64,000 nucleotides of DNA from Annulohypoxylon bovei var. microspora. Its lineage: Eukaryota; Ascomycota; Sordariomycetes; Xylariales; Hypoxylaceae. Positions 33,101 to 45,070 of the stretch are shown one piece after another. Numbering within the stretch: the first letter of the stretch is position 1; each line of letters begins with the position of its first letter. Under the pieces are notes generated by a model. That model was not told the DNA's origin. It searched no databases and was given only the letters and a program-made list of their open reading frames with translations. The translations under genes and the position numbers were made by a program. The stretch covers positions 124,001-188,000 of the forward strand of contig MU405232.1 of assembly GCA_022836615.1 (NCBI GenBank), given 5' to 3'.

Positions 33101-36100
33101 CACCTAAAAATCATGAAAACTGGTTTGTCGCTCAGGGTACGATTGTGGCGGAGCGCATCGTCGGCACTCGCCACATATCTAGTGGGTCCGAATAGCTGGG
33201 CCTGCAACGAGGCTCTTCAATGACCTAGAAGCTTTTGTACCGTTCCCTAGGTTAAGAAAGACGTTGACGCAACATTGCTTTCAAGGCTCCCATGCTACTG
33301 CATCATGTTTGCCCCGGATCATGCAGCTTTCAGCTTGTATTGATCACACGTGTCGACATTTACACTGCGAGAGACAGGAGGCTTTTTGCTGGGCAGATAT
33401 CAAAAAGCTTGTCGAAAGCTGGTAAGTATCCCTTACTGGAAGCGGAATTTACCTGTCGTCTCGATTACATTAGATCACTCGTTGTGTTTTGGTAAGTAAG
33501 CCAACTAGTTGACCAAGCTAAGGAAATTCATCGCTTAAAAGCTAAAGCTAACGTTAGCGCGATCTATTCTAAGGGAGCTGGAGGATTCGAGACGAGAGCT
33601 TTCTCTCGAATCTGATTATTGATAGGCGACGAAAAAGTAGCTGATTGACAAAGTTCGAAGAACCTAGAAAAGGCAACGGCGAAAGGAGACCTAGATATTA
33701 GAACTACCTATCTGATGCTTCATTCTATCTACCGGATCGAGAGACTATTGGTTTCCGAAAGGCAACTAACTTGGATATAGGATAAAGGATCGCCAATAGA
33801 GCTTCTGTATGCGGGGACTGGTTGCGATGACCAGTAGATCGTTGCGAAGTATACATATTCGGAATCGGACGAGTATCGAGCAAGAGTTGACACTAACTGA
33901 AGGAACGGATGTGCCATTCCTGTCCCCTTTTCTCATGCAAGGTCATCAGGGCGATCGTCGTTGATTTGTATATGGACAAGCTTCACCGAGACCGCGAGCG
34001 CAACCTCAATAAGGGATTGAGACCGAACAGCCACGACGGAACCCGCACGGATAGGGAGAGACATGCAGGTAGAAATCCCTCACCTAATCGAGGATCGATT
34101 TGTTGAATGCGTTTGCGGCGAACTCATTGGATAAGAAATCAGTAGTTAAGAGCCAATTAGAAAATTCGATCCACGACTTTTATCGTCGAATCCTTGGCCA
34201 CTAAGACCCCTGCCGGCACGAACAGTCGCTATATGCTTGAGGTCTTCTAGAGATTTTACCGGTTTAATAGCGTTGATTGGATTATTTACGTCGCAACGCA
34301 GGTAATCCCGCGTATCCATACATTAAGCAACGAACCTGCAAGGTGTAGCAATATGAAACATGCTGGTGATGCATCGGGGTGGCATTTTCATATCGCTTTT
34401 AAATACCATATATGATCTCATATGTAGGACAGCAGGTCACACCAAGGAAGAGAGAAATCGAAGACCAATGTCGACTTTGTATGTAGAAATAAACGTTAGA
34501 CGTACAAGCGCCTGTTAAGTGGAGGTACAAGGATACTAATATCCAAGCTTGGTTGAACCAAGATCGTCGAAGCTGGCGCACGATTTAAGGCGTTCCTCGG
34601 GGAGGACGAAAGTGAGACATGCAGAAGCCATCACGGCGTGACGGAACCATGGGGGTACAGTATGGGGGTTCTGCAAGAATTGCGAGGCTAGCCGTCTGAA
34701 ACATAGTGAAAATTTCTGCCTCTTCATTTACGTCAAGTATTGAACCGAATCAATGCGATAACTATTATACGAAGATTAAGATGTGAAATAAGAACGATGA
34801 AGTTGGTGTTGATAATCTTTGAAGTCTCGGCCGTTAAGCGCTTAGAAAAGCGGGACCCTATTAGAGGTCCACGGGGTACATAGCTCCTACTCCGACGTTG
34901 TAAAATTTCTCGGGGCGTGCCAGGTGCCTTCTTGAAGTCAGGGATTCCTTGTTGTTAGCAATTGATTACATTCCGGAGGCGGGCCGCGCCTTGAAGCTTC
35001 CGCGACTAGAAGCAACAACTTGATTAACAACAGGTCATCGCCACTGCCAGTTGTCATTCAACAAGCATCTGTCGAAGGCAAGTGCTTCTTAAACGACCTC
35101 AAGCCTTGAAATTCGCAGATGAGGCTTGACGGGCTGCCTCTTGCCCGCAAGTACCCGATGCAACTAGTGGCACCAGCCACTGCAGCATACAAGGATTGTA
35201 CCTAAGTAGATTTCTAAGGTTACACTTAGATTTCCTCACTGGAAATGCCGTCGTTTATCCCCGGCATTCGCTTTTCTTTCTTTCTTTCTTTTTTTCTACT
35301 GTCTCCGCAACAAAATCTGTTGCGAATTACTATTCGACCGTCAATCAGCAACCATAGGTACGAAGCACCTTGCTTGTTATCGCATCCTGCTTCCATGGCC
35401 TGTTCCTGCGTACACCCCTTTTGTTCTCGTAAACCATCTCTAGATGAACATAGGCCGGTCGCGCATTTGTCTAGATACCGGATACTAGTAGCGTCGTATG
35501 ACCCCATCTAGGTAGATGTAGAGCTACTGTAGGTCGGCTCTGGAAGCACTCGACTATACCTAGCTCGGCCCAACCAGGAAAAGCTCTCCAAACGTCAAGG
35601 GTCTTCTTGAACGAATAATATCATCGAGAGCCTACAGCACACTTCTCATAGGGCATCGGAATATGCACAATCCAAGACCAGTTTACGAGCATGACTGGCG
35701 CGGTTCCTCTTGCTCAATCGCTCACTTGCTCACGCGCATATTGTCCGTAGTCGGATGGCTGACAGTATGCGACGCGAGTAAGAGGGAAAGAAAGTGGTCA
35801 ATTCACTTTGGCCTGGTCTATGGTCGAGTCCCTCTACGCGGCAGACTGAAGAGCTACCGAGGGATGTCGACATACATAGACATCTTCCATGCTCTCGTAT
35901 GGGGCTCAGTGACTCAACGTTGCTTTCTTCACCAACGTTAGCACAGCATGGGTATAGGTCTAGCTTAGAGGTTGAAGGAAGGACTTTAGTGTTCTAATCC
36001 ATAATGGGCTGCCGCCAACCAGACCGCTCACTCGGCGATTCCATCCCAAACACCCCAAGATGGTCGCATCTTGGCCGTAGACAGGGGTTTTGCGCCACAC

Positions 36101-37189
36101 TTGTCTACAGGGACTTATTCGTCTACAACCCGTCTACAACCCTATGTACCGCGACCCCTGTCCAGGCCCTTGGGTACATCGTCGTTTTGCGAACATGCAA
36201 GGTGCAAGGGCGACGGGAACTAACAATTTACAAGTATCTTCTTATATACAGTCATACATCTCTTCGCCTCTCTAATACCTCGCCTCTCTTGGTATCGTCT
36301 CTTTTCTCCTTGTTATTATTCCGGGGGACTTGTAAAACCTTTCTATTTTCGTATTACCCATCCATTTCACAAGCCGAGGCAAATCTTTTGAAGAGTTAGC
36401 TGTGCTAGTCATTTCCCATACCTTCGACAACGCCCACAGAGTGCATTACTTCGCGGCGTCGCTTGTTTCAACGAGGACAGCGCCGCTAACGCTTTTTAAA
36501 CGCTCTTGAATCCCCCACAGCTATTGTACTACCACACTGTTCCCCAAGGTATCTAGATTAGTCGAGTTGACATCTAGATACGCCGGCAAGGTTGTCCCCC
36601 ACTCGTCACCAAGAATTCGACTTAGACCCTCCCCGAGCCCGGATCTCGTCGACCTCCGTTTACGGTATTCCATATGAAATTCCCCCCTGCCCGGAGACCT
36701 GTATACTTGCTCCCCTCGCTTAATATCCACTGCTGTAATAATTATTTTCATTTCACACACCTGCTCGTGGGCTAGCAAGTTGCGATTTGCGATTCATCCT
36801 GGTCGCTTTGAATGCCTGTCTAATTTTGTGGTCTGATATCCCTGGACAGGGATTCATAATATTAGCTGGACTGCTGTGGAACACTCGATTTTTCTTGTTT
36901 ATCAAACTGGTCTACGAAAGCCTATTTCGTTTTGTCAGTCTCGCCGCCTCATTGAAATGGTGTGGTCAGTCAGCACCTAATTGTCGAATTGTAATATTGG
37001 GAAGCCAATCGCAACAATACCTAGGTACCTACGAGGCTGTCTCCGTTAGCATGTCTACCATTGGGTCTTACTGCTGACCACCCATTCAGGATAAACTGCA
37101 AATTTACACACGAAAAAGTAAATAACATGGACGCTTGATCTTGCTGTGGTTGAATATCGAACTTCAATCTGAAGATACTAGGGGTCGTC
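30163..37189. other. 7-kb region without a supported gene
   Basis: All open frames here are short (the longest is about 130 codons) and none shows a domain I recognise. Stops interrupt every frame. The left part (30.2-31.7 kb) is AT-rich with TACCTAGGTAGG motif copies. The middle (31.7-34.9 kb) is more balanced in base composition than the flanking spacers and could be a decayed mobile element, but I found no matching terminal repeats. The right part (35.2-36.5 kb) has pyrimidine-rich tracts, such as the CTTT run at 35270-35297. The last few hundred bases probably hold the promoter and 5' UTR of the gene at 37190. Confidence 0.5.
33584..33612. repeat. Short perfect inverted repeat (hairpin)
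   Basis: GATTCGAGA (33584-33592) and TCTCGAATC (33604-33612) are perfect reverse complements around an 11-base loop. It lies in the gene-poor region; no function is evident and it may be chance. Confidence 0.5.
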
Positions 37190-40100
37190 ATGGCGTCCAT
37201 CCGTTCACGATCGGAATCCCGGACGAGGTCAGGTGATGAATCACGGTCGAAGCGGAGGGGAGGAGCAATGGAGCAAGAGTTCTCACCGGCGTTAAGTCAA
37301 ATCGCCCGGAAAGAGGCCGATAGCACCCGCCTTGGATCTTCATCGATCCCACAACCTAGGATGCAGCAGAGTCGAATACCCCAGAACGCTTCCGCTCGAA
37401 AGCTGCCCGGCCAGAAGTCTTTGGCAAGGCCTCCTCTAACTCATGAAACACAGTCTTGGTCAATGAACCCTGGGCAGTCGACAACACAGGTACCGAAATC
37501 CTCCACATCGGCTACACGTGGACGAGGCGACTCAAGCCAACCATCCCGGACAGCTTTGCGTCGGAAACCATCAAGCCTACCCCAGGAGCCACCAAGGACG
37601 CAGAATCAGTCCCGTTCAAACTCAGGGAGAACGGGATCATCCTCTTCAATACCGAAGTCGCAAACGTCTATGGATTCCAGCGCTCCCTATTCGGATCGGA
37701 GTATCACCGCTAGCCCCGTTGAAATTCGAACCGCGCAAAAGTTCGAATTGCCTCGGACGGCAATGCAACCTTCTACGGTATATCCGGAGCTGGACCGCTA
37801 TAGGGGTATTGAAGTCCCCGCTTCGAGAGGTGGACCAAGCATAGATCTACCATTCAAACTCGCAACGGAAAACCTTCCTCCGCCAACACCGCTCTTCTCC
37901 GGCGGGAGCAGCCACAGTCAGCTAAGCACCTTTAGTGCCAGCCCTTCCACTAGGTTTTCCGAGTCACCCGGGCCCGGGCCTTATAGCCGAGACACGACTC
38001 CGACCTCAATGTCATCACAGTCTCCTGGGCTCATCGCGCCGCATCGCCTTCCTATTTCCAGAGCGAAGCAGGCAAGCCCAGCCGAGACCAGGCCGCCGAT
38101 AACCCGGAGAAGAGCTGGTAGTATACCAAATGAAGGAGACGCTTTTGGTACTGATTCACACGGCCTTGCTGCTGTTCGGGAAGTGTTGACATCGTCATCG
38201 TCGAACTCAACGGTACGTCCCGACGATAGGAAGGAGAAGAAAACACGTAGAGGACCATCTCCCGCGTTACCAAACCCGCCTCCTAGAAAATCGTCTCAAA
38301 GGTTCAAGAAAGATAAAGGAGAGATCGAGTCGTCGTCAAAAGTTCCTCGGATACCCACTCGGACTTTGTTAAGATCCCCATCTCCAACAAAAGCAGCTGA
38401 CCCGGTTCACGAGAAACCCCGGAGAACTGTACCCTCTCCCAGAATTCGCCCAGCACCACCCTTAAGGCCTAGTAGAGATGGAACGCCCGACCTTTACTCT
38501 CAATTTGGTGGCCCAATTCCCATAATTCAGAGCAATCTCTCTTCATCAAGTCTTACGGACAAGCGTCATAGCGGCCAGCTAGTACCCAGTTCGTTACCGA
38601 GATCAGCAACACCCTCGGCTCAGGACCGTTCGATTTCATCAAAAGGCCCTGTGCCTCGGGAGCCTACGCCAGCACCGCGGCCAGGGATCCCGAAAACCAC
38701 CCAGCCAGACCAGGTAGAAAGGGGCAAAGTCGCTAGAACACCTAGCCCGGCCACCACATTTAAAACAAGATTTCCCCTCTTTGGACGGCGAACGAAAACA
38801 GCCCCAGAAATACCACAGGCGGAAAAGAATGACAAGTCGAGTCGAAAAGGTCCAGCTGCCGGAACAGGCCATGAAGGATACGGCAGAATCGGTGCGATCA
38901 GAAGACGTAGCGGGATGCCAGGCCCGGTTTCTCCGTTAGAGAACCTCGTGAGCACTCAGTCAACCGACCAGTTCTTACTCGAACGAATGAATCCCGTGAT
39001 TATTGCCGGTGGTGAAATTGTGGAAAATCGAAATACAAGCTTTGAGTTAACAAGAACAGAAAGCAGCCAGAGCATTGTTTCAAGTCGTCCAGGCATTAGT
39101 TCTCGCAAAAACTCGTTTGTGTCCGTGTCTTCGAAGGAAGAATCGCGGCAAACTTTATGGCCTTCGGCATTTCCTCGCCCATCAGCCCAGGCTCGTCGTC
39201 CCTCTGAGAGTAGTGATTCGGAAGCGGGTTCAATGAAGTCAACCATTGCATTCCGAAGGCTCCGATCTCCCAGCCGTACCCCTTTGAACTTACCAAAGCC
39301 TATCATCACTACACAAACGACATCTCCATCGGTGGGAAGCGTGGATACGAGCACTTTTACCGACGACTCCCTGCTAGATTCTCGGCTAGATCCTAGTCGT
39401 GCGAAGGCTGAGTCGAAGGCCGCACCGAAAAAGCTAACAAAACGTGCCAGGTCTCCTCGCAAATGGAATCTATTCAGCAGGTCCCAAAGCCAGCCTTCAA
39501 AGGATCGTAAGAAAGTGGAGGCCAGTGTGTCGGCAGCAGTGAAACCTGCGAAGGGCAAGTCAGTGGCATTCTACACTATGATGGATTCATCCGAACAAGA
39601 TGACACCGAGGACCAAGATGTCTGTGATATTTTGAGGGAAGCAGAGGTTCTAGTTCCGTTTATGCCTACGGGTGAACATGGCCGAAATTTGTCCGAGAGC
39701 AGCCAGTCTCTAGAAATACCCCCCAGTCATCAACTGCAGACCGAGAGGATTGCCCCGGAGCCAACGCGAAATCAGGCTTCTCCCAAGAAATCACAGAGAC
39801 CTTCGATACCAAAGCCGCAGAACCCCCCATCTTCAGCTACTCCAAGAGTCCGTCCAAGCAGGCTTCCTCAAGTTGGCAGGATACCTAAAGTTGTCACTAC
39901 TCGCCCAGAACAGACATCCCCGAAGAGTTTCTCCCGCCCTTTCCACAGAGTCAGCCTACGGCTACCACCTCCTGACCTAAGTCGAGTCGACCGAGACTCG
40001 GTTGCAAAAGGTCCGAGTCCACCTAGACCCTGGTATCCAGAACACACTCAAGAAGGACCACCAGAAACAACAGGCGAACCTAGCTCATCCGTCGAAAAAG

Positions 40101-41635
40101 AACCACCCAGTGGAGACACACCTCTTGGGCTCGGGCTTGGGAATGAGTTTCTTTCCTTTCCGCCCCAGAAGGATTCAGAATGCACGACAAGTTCTGGATC
40201 CGGCAGCTCAGAATTAGTGAATGCATCCAACCATACAGCGCTGCCCCCAGCACCAAATGCTCCACTTACCGAGGATGAAATCTGGGATGAATACAACGAC
40301 TTTTTCGGCGAGGCTCCACCGTCACCAACTTCTTCTCGGGGCGCTCCTTTCCACCTAGAAACTTACGAGTCTAGGCTAGCGAAGAAATCAAGCAGGGTGC
40401 CCGAATCACCTACCATCATAACCCACCCCGCCAAGGACATTCGCGACTCTATCGAGACCGGAAAGGCTGCTACATCGTCAAGCCATTTTAGCGCTGATAT
40501 GACTGCTAGAATAAATGCTGCCTTCAGATTTAACTCTGACCCACCATCCACGCCATTCTCAGTCTCCGAGTTCGTATCTGGGTACGGCGATCGTGACAGT
40601 GGCAACATTCAGCTAGCCAAGGCTCCTGTTTCTTCCAAGCGAGACAGTTCGTCCTCCAACAAAAGCGCCAAGACTAAGAGGAGCTCTGGCAGCAGTCGCA
40701 ATAGCGAAGAATCGCCTCTTTCCCAGGTTAACCTTCGGGTTGGCTCAATGACGGTTAGCAAGTGGCTCTCGTTTGGTCATGTGTTATTCAGCCCGATCCG
40801 TGAAGACCTCATCGACGATGATAGCTCACACAAACGCCAATCAATACTTGTTATTGATGGGCTTGGCAACGATGACTGGTCCTTTTATGCGGCGGAGACG
40901 TATCCCGCTGCGACTTTCTTCAACCTGTCTCCCCGCGCACCTTTAACCCCAGAGCAGCAATCGACTCCCTCGTTCCCCCTCTCGCCGCCTAACCATCACC
41001 AGATCCAATTGTCTTCGCATATGGATAAATTCCCTTTTGGTCCGGACAGCTTCACAGCAGTCGTTTTCCGATTCCCTGCTGCAGCCCCAGAATCCCATTA
41101 CCGGAATATCATTTCTGAAGCGCGCCGTGTTCTCAAGCCTGGTGGATATATTGAGTTGTCTATTCTCGATGTGGATTTGAATAACATGGGTACCCGTTCT
41201 CGCCGTGCTGTACGCCGCCTAAAGGAGCGAATTAGTGCACGTAACCCCGACTACAGTCTCAGCAGCACGGCAGACCTCATTTTCCGCCTCCTCGGTAAAA
41301 AGGGGTTCACTGACGTTAAGAAATGCCGCGTCGGCGTGCCCGTAGCAAGCGCGATCACAGACTCTTCTGGCGCCAAAAGGAAAAAGGACGAGAGGAGTCT
41401 GGCAGAAATGATGAACGATAAAACCGAGATGGGCGACGAAAATATCACGAATATGGTTTCTAAGGTCGGACGATGGTGGTATAACCGATGTTACGAGACT
41501 CCAACTGGGATGACTACTAGCATATGGAACGATAAATCTTTGCTGGCCGAATGTGAGGAGTGGGGGACGAGCCTCAAACTCATGGTGTGCCACGCGAGGA
41601 TACCCGAAGCAGGAGGAAGAGTTGCAAGTATATGA
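37190..41635 (+). CDS. Large disordered protein with C-terminal methyltransferase-like domain
   Basis: Single exon, 1481 residues, ATG at 37190. Residues 1 to about 1185 are very rich in Ser, Pro, Arg and Lys, with many SPTK/RSPSP-like phosphorylatable motifs and almost no hydrophobic core, so they are likely disordered. From about 1190 a folded domain follows: MTVSKWLSFGHVLFSPI, ILVIDGLGNDDWSFYAAETY, then SFTAVVFRF and EARRVLKPGGYIELSILDVD (about 1305-1325), which is the class I SAM-methyltransferase post-motif pattern. The usual glycine-rich motif I (E/DxGxGxG) is replaced by VIDGLGNDD, so SAM binding is uncertain. Its role is unknown; a regulatory or scaffold protein is plausible. Several long antisense frames are composition artefacts. 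Confidence 0.82.
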   Translation: MASIRSRSESRTRSGDESRSKRRGGAMEQEFSPALSQIARKEADSTRLGSSSIPQPRMQQSRIPQNASARKLPGQKSLARPPLTHETQSWSMNPGQSTTQVPKSSTSATRGRGDSSQPSRTALRRKPSSLPQEPPRTQNQSRSNSGRTGSSSSIPKSQTSMDSSAPYSDRSITASPVEIRTAQKFELPRTAMQPSTVYPELDRYRGIEVPASRGGPSIDLPFKLATENLPPPTPLFSGGSSHSQLSTFSASPSTRFSESPGPGPYSRDTTPTSMSSQSPGLIAPHRLPISRAKQASPAETRPPITRRRAGSIPNEGDAFGTDSHGLAAVREVLTSSSSNSTVRPDDRKEKKTRRGPSPALPNPPPRKSSQRFKKDKGEIESSSKVPRIPTRTLLRSPSPTKAADPVHEKPRRTVPSPRIRPAPPLRPSRDGTPDLYSQFGGPIPIIQSNLSSSSLTDKRHSGQLVPSSLPRSATPSAQDRSISSKGPVPREPTPAPRPGIPKTTQPDQVERGKVARTPSPATTFKTRFPLFGRRTKTAPEIPQAEKNDKSSRKGPAAGTGHEGYGRIGAIRRRSGMPGPVSPLENLVSTQSTDQFLLERMNPVIIAGGEIVENRNTSFELTRTESSQSIVSSRPGISSRKNSFVSVSSKEESRQTLWPSAFPRPSAQARRPSESSDSEAGSMKSTIAFRRLRSPSRTPLNLPKPIITTQTTSPSVGSVDTSTFTDDSLLDSRLDPSRAKAESKAAPKKLTKRARSPRKWNLFSRSQSQPSKDRKKVEASVSAAVKPAKGKSVAFYTMMDSSEQDDTEDQDVCDILREAEVLVPFMPTGEHGRNLSESSQSLEIPPSHQLQTERIAPEPTRNQASPKKSQRPSIPKPQNPPSSATPRVRPSRLPQVGRIPKVVTTRPEQTSPKSFSRPFHRVSLRLPPPDLSRVDRDSVAKGPSPPRPWYPEHTQEGPPETTGEPSSSVEKEPPSGDTPLGLGLGNEFLSFPPQKDSECTTSSGSGSSELVNASNHTALPPAPNAPLTEDEIWDEYNDFFGEAPPSPTSSRGAPFHLETYESRLAKKSSRVPESPTIITHPAKDIRDSIETGKAATSSSHFSADMTARINAAFRFNSDPPSTPFSVSEFVSGYGDRDSGNIQLAKAPVSSKRDSSSSNKSAKTKRSSGSSRNSEESPLSQVNLRVGSMTVSKWLSFGHVLFSPIREDLIDDDSSHKRQSILVIDGLGNDDWSFYAAETYPAATFFNLSPRAPLTPEQQSTPSFPLSPPNHHQIQLSSHMDKFPFGPDSFTAVVFRFPAAAPESHYRNIISEARRVLKPGGYIELSILDVDLNNMGTRSRRAVRRLKERISARNPDYSLSSTADLIFRLLGKKGFTDVKKCRVGVPVASAITDSSGAKRKKDERSLAEMMNDKTEMGDENITNMVSKVGRWWYNRCYETPTGMTTSIWNDKSLLAECEEWGTSLKLMVCHARIPEAGGRVASI

Positions 41636-43145
41636 TACGGTTCTTGCATTTGATGATCTGGTCTAAGCATCCGGAATCCCCATTCACGATTTCTCGATAA
41701 CGCCGTTCTGAAAAATCAAACTTCTCTCTATTGATGAACCCCCTTCCTAACGACCAACCGACCAACGTTCACAATATTCATACATTCACACGCTCTTGAA
41801 TTTAAACCCCGTTCCATCACTTCATTTAGCATTACGTCGCAGGAAATCTTTTACAAAAGCATCGCAAGAAAACATTTCAAGATCTTACCAGGGCGCAAGC
41901 CCATTCAGCATGGAAGCTTAGTTTTTATTTATCAGACGGGCAGGGACCAAAGGACTCGAAGTCATTGCATATAAACAGGAGATCCGGGAAAACAGTACGG
42001 CTCCGCCAACTTAACTCACCGTGCCCTCGACTGGGACCACGGTAAACGAGTATATTTCACTTCTGGATACATACATGAACAACTTATTTGCATCTTATTT
42101 TATCGCATTTCTCGACTAGGCTACCTAGGTCGAGACAATATTTACTATTTAATATTTTATTACTCATCGTCGCGGACCGGTCTCCGGGGAGACTTCTAGG
42201 GCTCTTGGACAAGAGCACTTGGGAGTTGGATTATTTGGGGCGGTTTCTGGCGAAGGAGGCTGGATCTTTGATGTTCTACGGGGGTAATGGCTGGCTATTG
42301 CAGCCCCAACGGTCGCTTCGGTCAGCATCAGTAAAAGAGTTTGGGCGAGCGGAGGGCTCTGGAAGCGATTTATGACGGGGAGGGGGGGCTAACATGATGC
42401 GCTCTGTGATGAGTGAAACGGTTTGAAGGGAAAGGTGCGATGAGTTATGACATTTTATGATGGTGAAGGAGCGCAGGAGTCTCGGAAATTGTTACGAGGC
42501 CGTAGAGATTTACTCATATTAGCGAGCGCAGCCAGTCTAGAGATACCCCATTCTTTTCTGATGAAGATAGTAAAAGCATAGTTCAAACTTATAACATTTG
42601 TTGTGGTGATTGCAAGGAGTGAAGTCGAGACGTGTAGAAGTAGGTATGTATGTAAATGTCCACAATATCTTTAAAGTCTACGGCACAATTGAAATCTCGG
42701 CTTGCTTTTTTTTTTTCAAGCCCCAATATTGATTCTAGCAACTAGTGGGTATTCGAGGAGATACACATTGTCTCCTTTGCCTTAATGGCATGACGTGCCT
42801 ATTTACATCTGAAATATATACAACCATATGCTCCGAGTAAAACCAACAGATCCCTCCCCCGAACGCCGTATATTGTGACCTTGAAATCCTGTAGCCTACA
42901 GCCGCGGCTGCTAGGCTCGGGTATACCTGTGATGGTATAGCTGGGTATTGGTATGTACATGCAAGTTCCGCCGCTCGCTCTCCCTTCTATGTTCTATGCC
43001 GCCTTCCCACCGTATACCGAACTACCTACCGAACACCCGCACCGGACAAACCGGCCCCGGCAGCTCCTGGCCCCGGGGCTTACGCGTCCGCCTTCTCTCC
43101 CCCTCTCTTCATATCGTCATATCCCATCCCCCCAACGACGGTAAC
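41636..43145. other. Convergent intergenic spacer
   Basis: 1.5 kb between the 3' ends of the methyltransferase-like gene and the P450 gene. It includes a poly-T run near 42707-42716. Open frames at 42088-42375 and 42948-43406 show no domain; the second overlaps the P450 antisense and is a shadow. Confidence 0.45.
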
Positions 43146-45070
43146 TCAAGAACACGACCGCCTCCGGAACAGCACCTCGGCGGTGGTGCTGGGGCTCTTG
43201 GTCATCATGAACATGTTGGGGGGCGGGCGGGGGTCGCCGTCGCGCAGGCGGATGTCGTAGCGCAGCAGCAGGCGCGCGAGCACCATCTTCACCTCGCAGC
43301 CGGCGAAGAAGCGCCCCGGGCACGCGTGCTTGCCCAGCCCGAAGTTCATCGCCGCGTCCCCGATGCTGGCAAACTGCCACCGCCCGTTCGCTGCCGCCGC
43401 CGATGACGCGTTGGACACGTCGTCGGCTAGAGAGGATGTGGAGGAGGAGGGGGACGGGGCGGTGCTGGTCGTGGGGGTTGTGCTGGTGGGTGTGCTGGAG
43501 GAGGATTGCTGTTGTTGCTGCTGTTGTTGGCGCAGCTTCCAGAACCGCAGCCCGTCGAAGACTTCCGGGTCCGGGTAGTACCGCGCGTCGACGGCGACGC
43601 CGGCCATCGGCGCGAGCAGGCTGGTGCCGGCTGGTAGGTGCGTGCCGTCGGAGAGGTCGATTGGTTTTATTACTTTGCGGATGAAGGATGCTAGAGATGT
43701 GTAAGTCTTTACGTGAACGGATCCAATATGCAAATTTTAGTTATTCTCTCGGTATGCACTTACTGACGTTGCCGGACAGTCGCTGCGACTCCTTGATGAA
43801 GCTGTCCAGCTTTGTTAACCGCGACATGCTGTCCTTCTTACCCCATGCTTCGTCGTCTTCTAGGACCTCGCGTGCTTCCTCCCGCAGTATCTCTTGCATG
43901 TCTTGGTGCACAGCCAGATCGTAAATGCAGTCCGTCGTGAGGTTGCTCGTCGTATGTATCGAGGCGGCGCTTAGGAGTAATTGGACCTTTCCTTGGATGT
44001 AGAAGTCCCTCTTCTGGTCCTCGGGTAGGGCGTCCAGTAGCCATTGGACGAAGTCGTCGGGCTTTTCGTAACCAGGTGTCTCGGCGTCGCGGATGCGCTC
44101 TTCGATTATGGGTGTCAGCATCGCCTGCGCCTTCTCCAGATCTTTCCCGATCGTGCTCAGCTCCGATACCAGGTACTGCGCCACGGGCCGCATCCACGGC
44201 GGAAAGAATTGTAGCTTGATGACCGCGATGAAGGCCGTCACCGCAAAGTTGATGCTCACGTCCATCCACTCTTCCATCCGGTTGAGCGCCGGCCCGACGA
44301 AGATGCGCCCGCTTAGCCGCGATATCGTTCGGATCATGAAAGGCTGAATCTTGAAGGGGGTCCAGTCTGCAATATCGATCAGTTAAATAGTCGTTTCGAG
44401 CAATATCAATTATGCGGTCTACCTTCACACTCAGGGAACTCCGTCGCGATGATGTACTCGAGTTCCTCCTTGAGCTGCGGCGTCATCCGCGCGAGTTGCC
44501 CGGTCATCTTGCACTTGAGGAGTAAGGAAAGGGTATCGGTGTGTTGCCCAGCACAGAGCTTGGTGTACTCGCTCAGCATAGCCTGTTCGAACTGTTTAGT
44601 GCTTGACTTCTCGTGAGTTCTGTCTCTCGGTCTGAACGAACCTCCTGCACGGCCGTCCTTGCGCTCAAGGTATCCTCTGGAAGTCCCTTGAGCTCACCGA
44701 CCATCGACGCCGGAATGATGGTTCTCACACCTTCCGTCGTCTTGATCTGGTATACAGCATCACGAAACTAGGGAATAGTTAGTACTGGGCGGGCCAGTAT
44801 AAGGTCGCTAGGACATGGGCAAACCTTAGAGTAGCTGTCCTTCACCAGAGTGTCGGCGCTGAACATCCATTTTAACCGCGAAGCCTTGTAGAACGGTGCC
44901 GAGACGCCGCATTTTTGTTTGTTTGGTTGGAATAGCCATATACAGAATAGTACCGCGCTAATAGCGACATAGTAGCTTAAGTGACTACCGCCTAAGACGT
45001 TACTCGGTAGTACATCTGTGACTGTTGTGAAGTTGGTGAGAGGACTCGCATTCTCTATTATTGAAGGCAT
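43146..45070 (-). CDS. Cytochrome P450 monooxygenase (ent-kaurene-oxidase-like type) with low-complexity insert
   Basis: Five exons, 45070-44825, 44767-44642, 44591-44423, 44366-43764 and 43690-43146 (introns of 57, 50, 56 and 73 bp), joining to 562 residues. A membrane anchor lies near 31-48 (LSYYVAISAVLFCIWLF). The I helix reads SAASIHTTSNLTTD, the K helix is KESQRLSG (ExxR), and the haem loop is FGLGKHACPGRFFAG with the axial Cys. These spellings resemble fungal P450s of the CYP68/CYP503 type that oxidise terpenoids; the CYP family is an estimate. Between FWKLR and WQFAS, just ahead of the haem loop, sits an insert of about 50 residues rich in Gln, Ser, Thr, Pro and Ala. No terpene synthase or PKS lies nearby. 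Confidence 0.9.

Noticed and set aside
38956..39558. 200-codon antisense frame in the methyltransferase-like gene
   Set aside because: Shadow of a Ser/Arg-rich coding sequence; low-complexity coding DNA leaves antisense frames open.
43385..43545. Reading the P450 low-complexity insert as an intron
   Set aside because: No GT donor exists at the left boundary and the frame stays open throughout; kept as coding.
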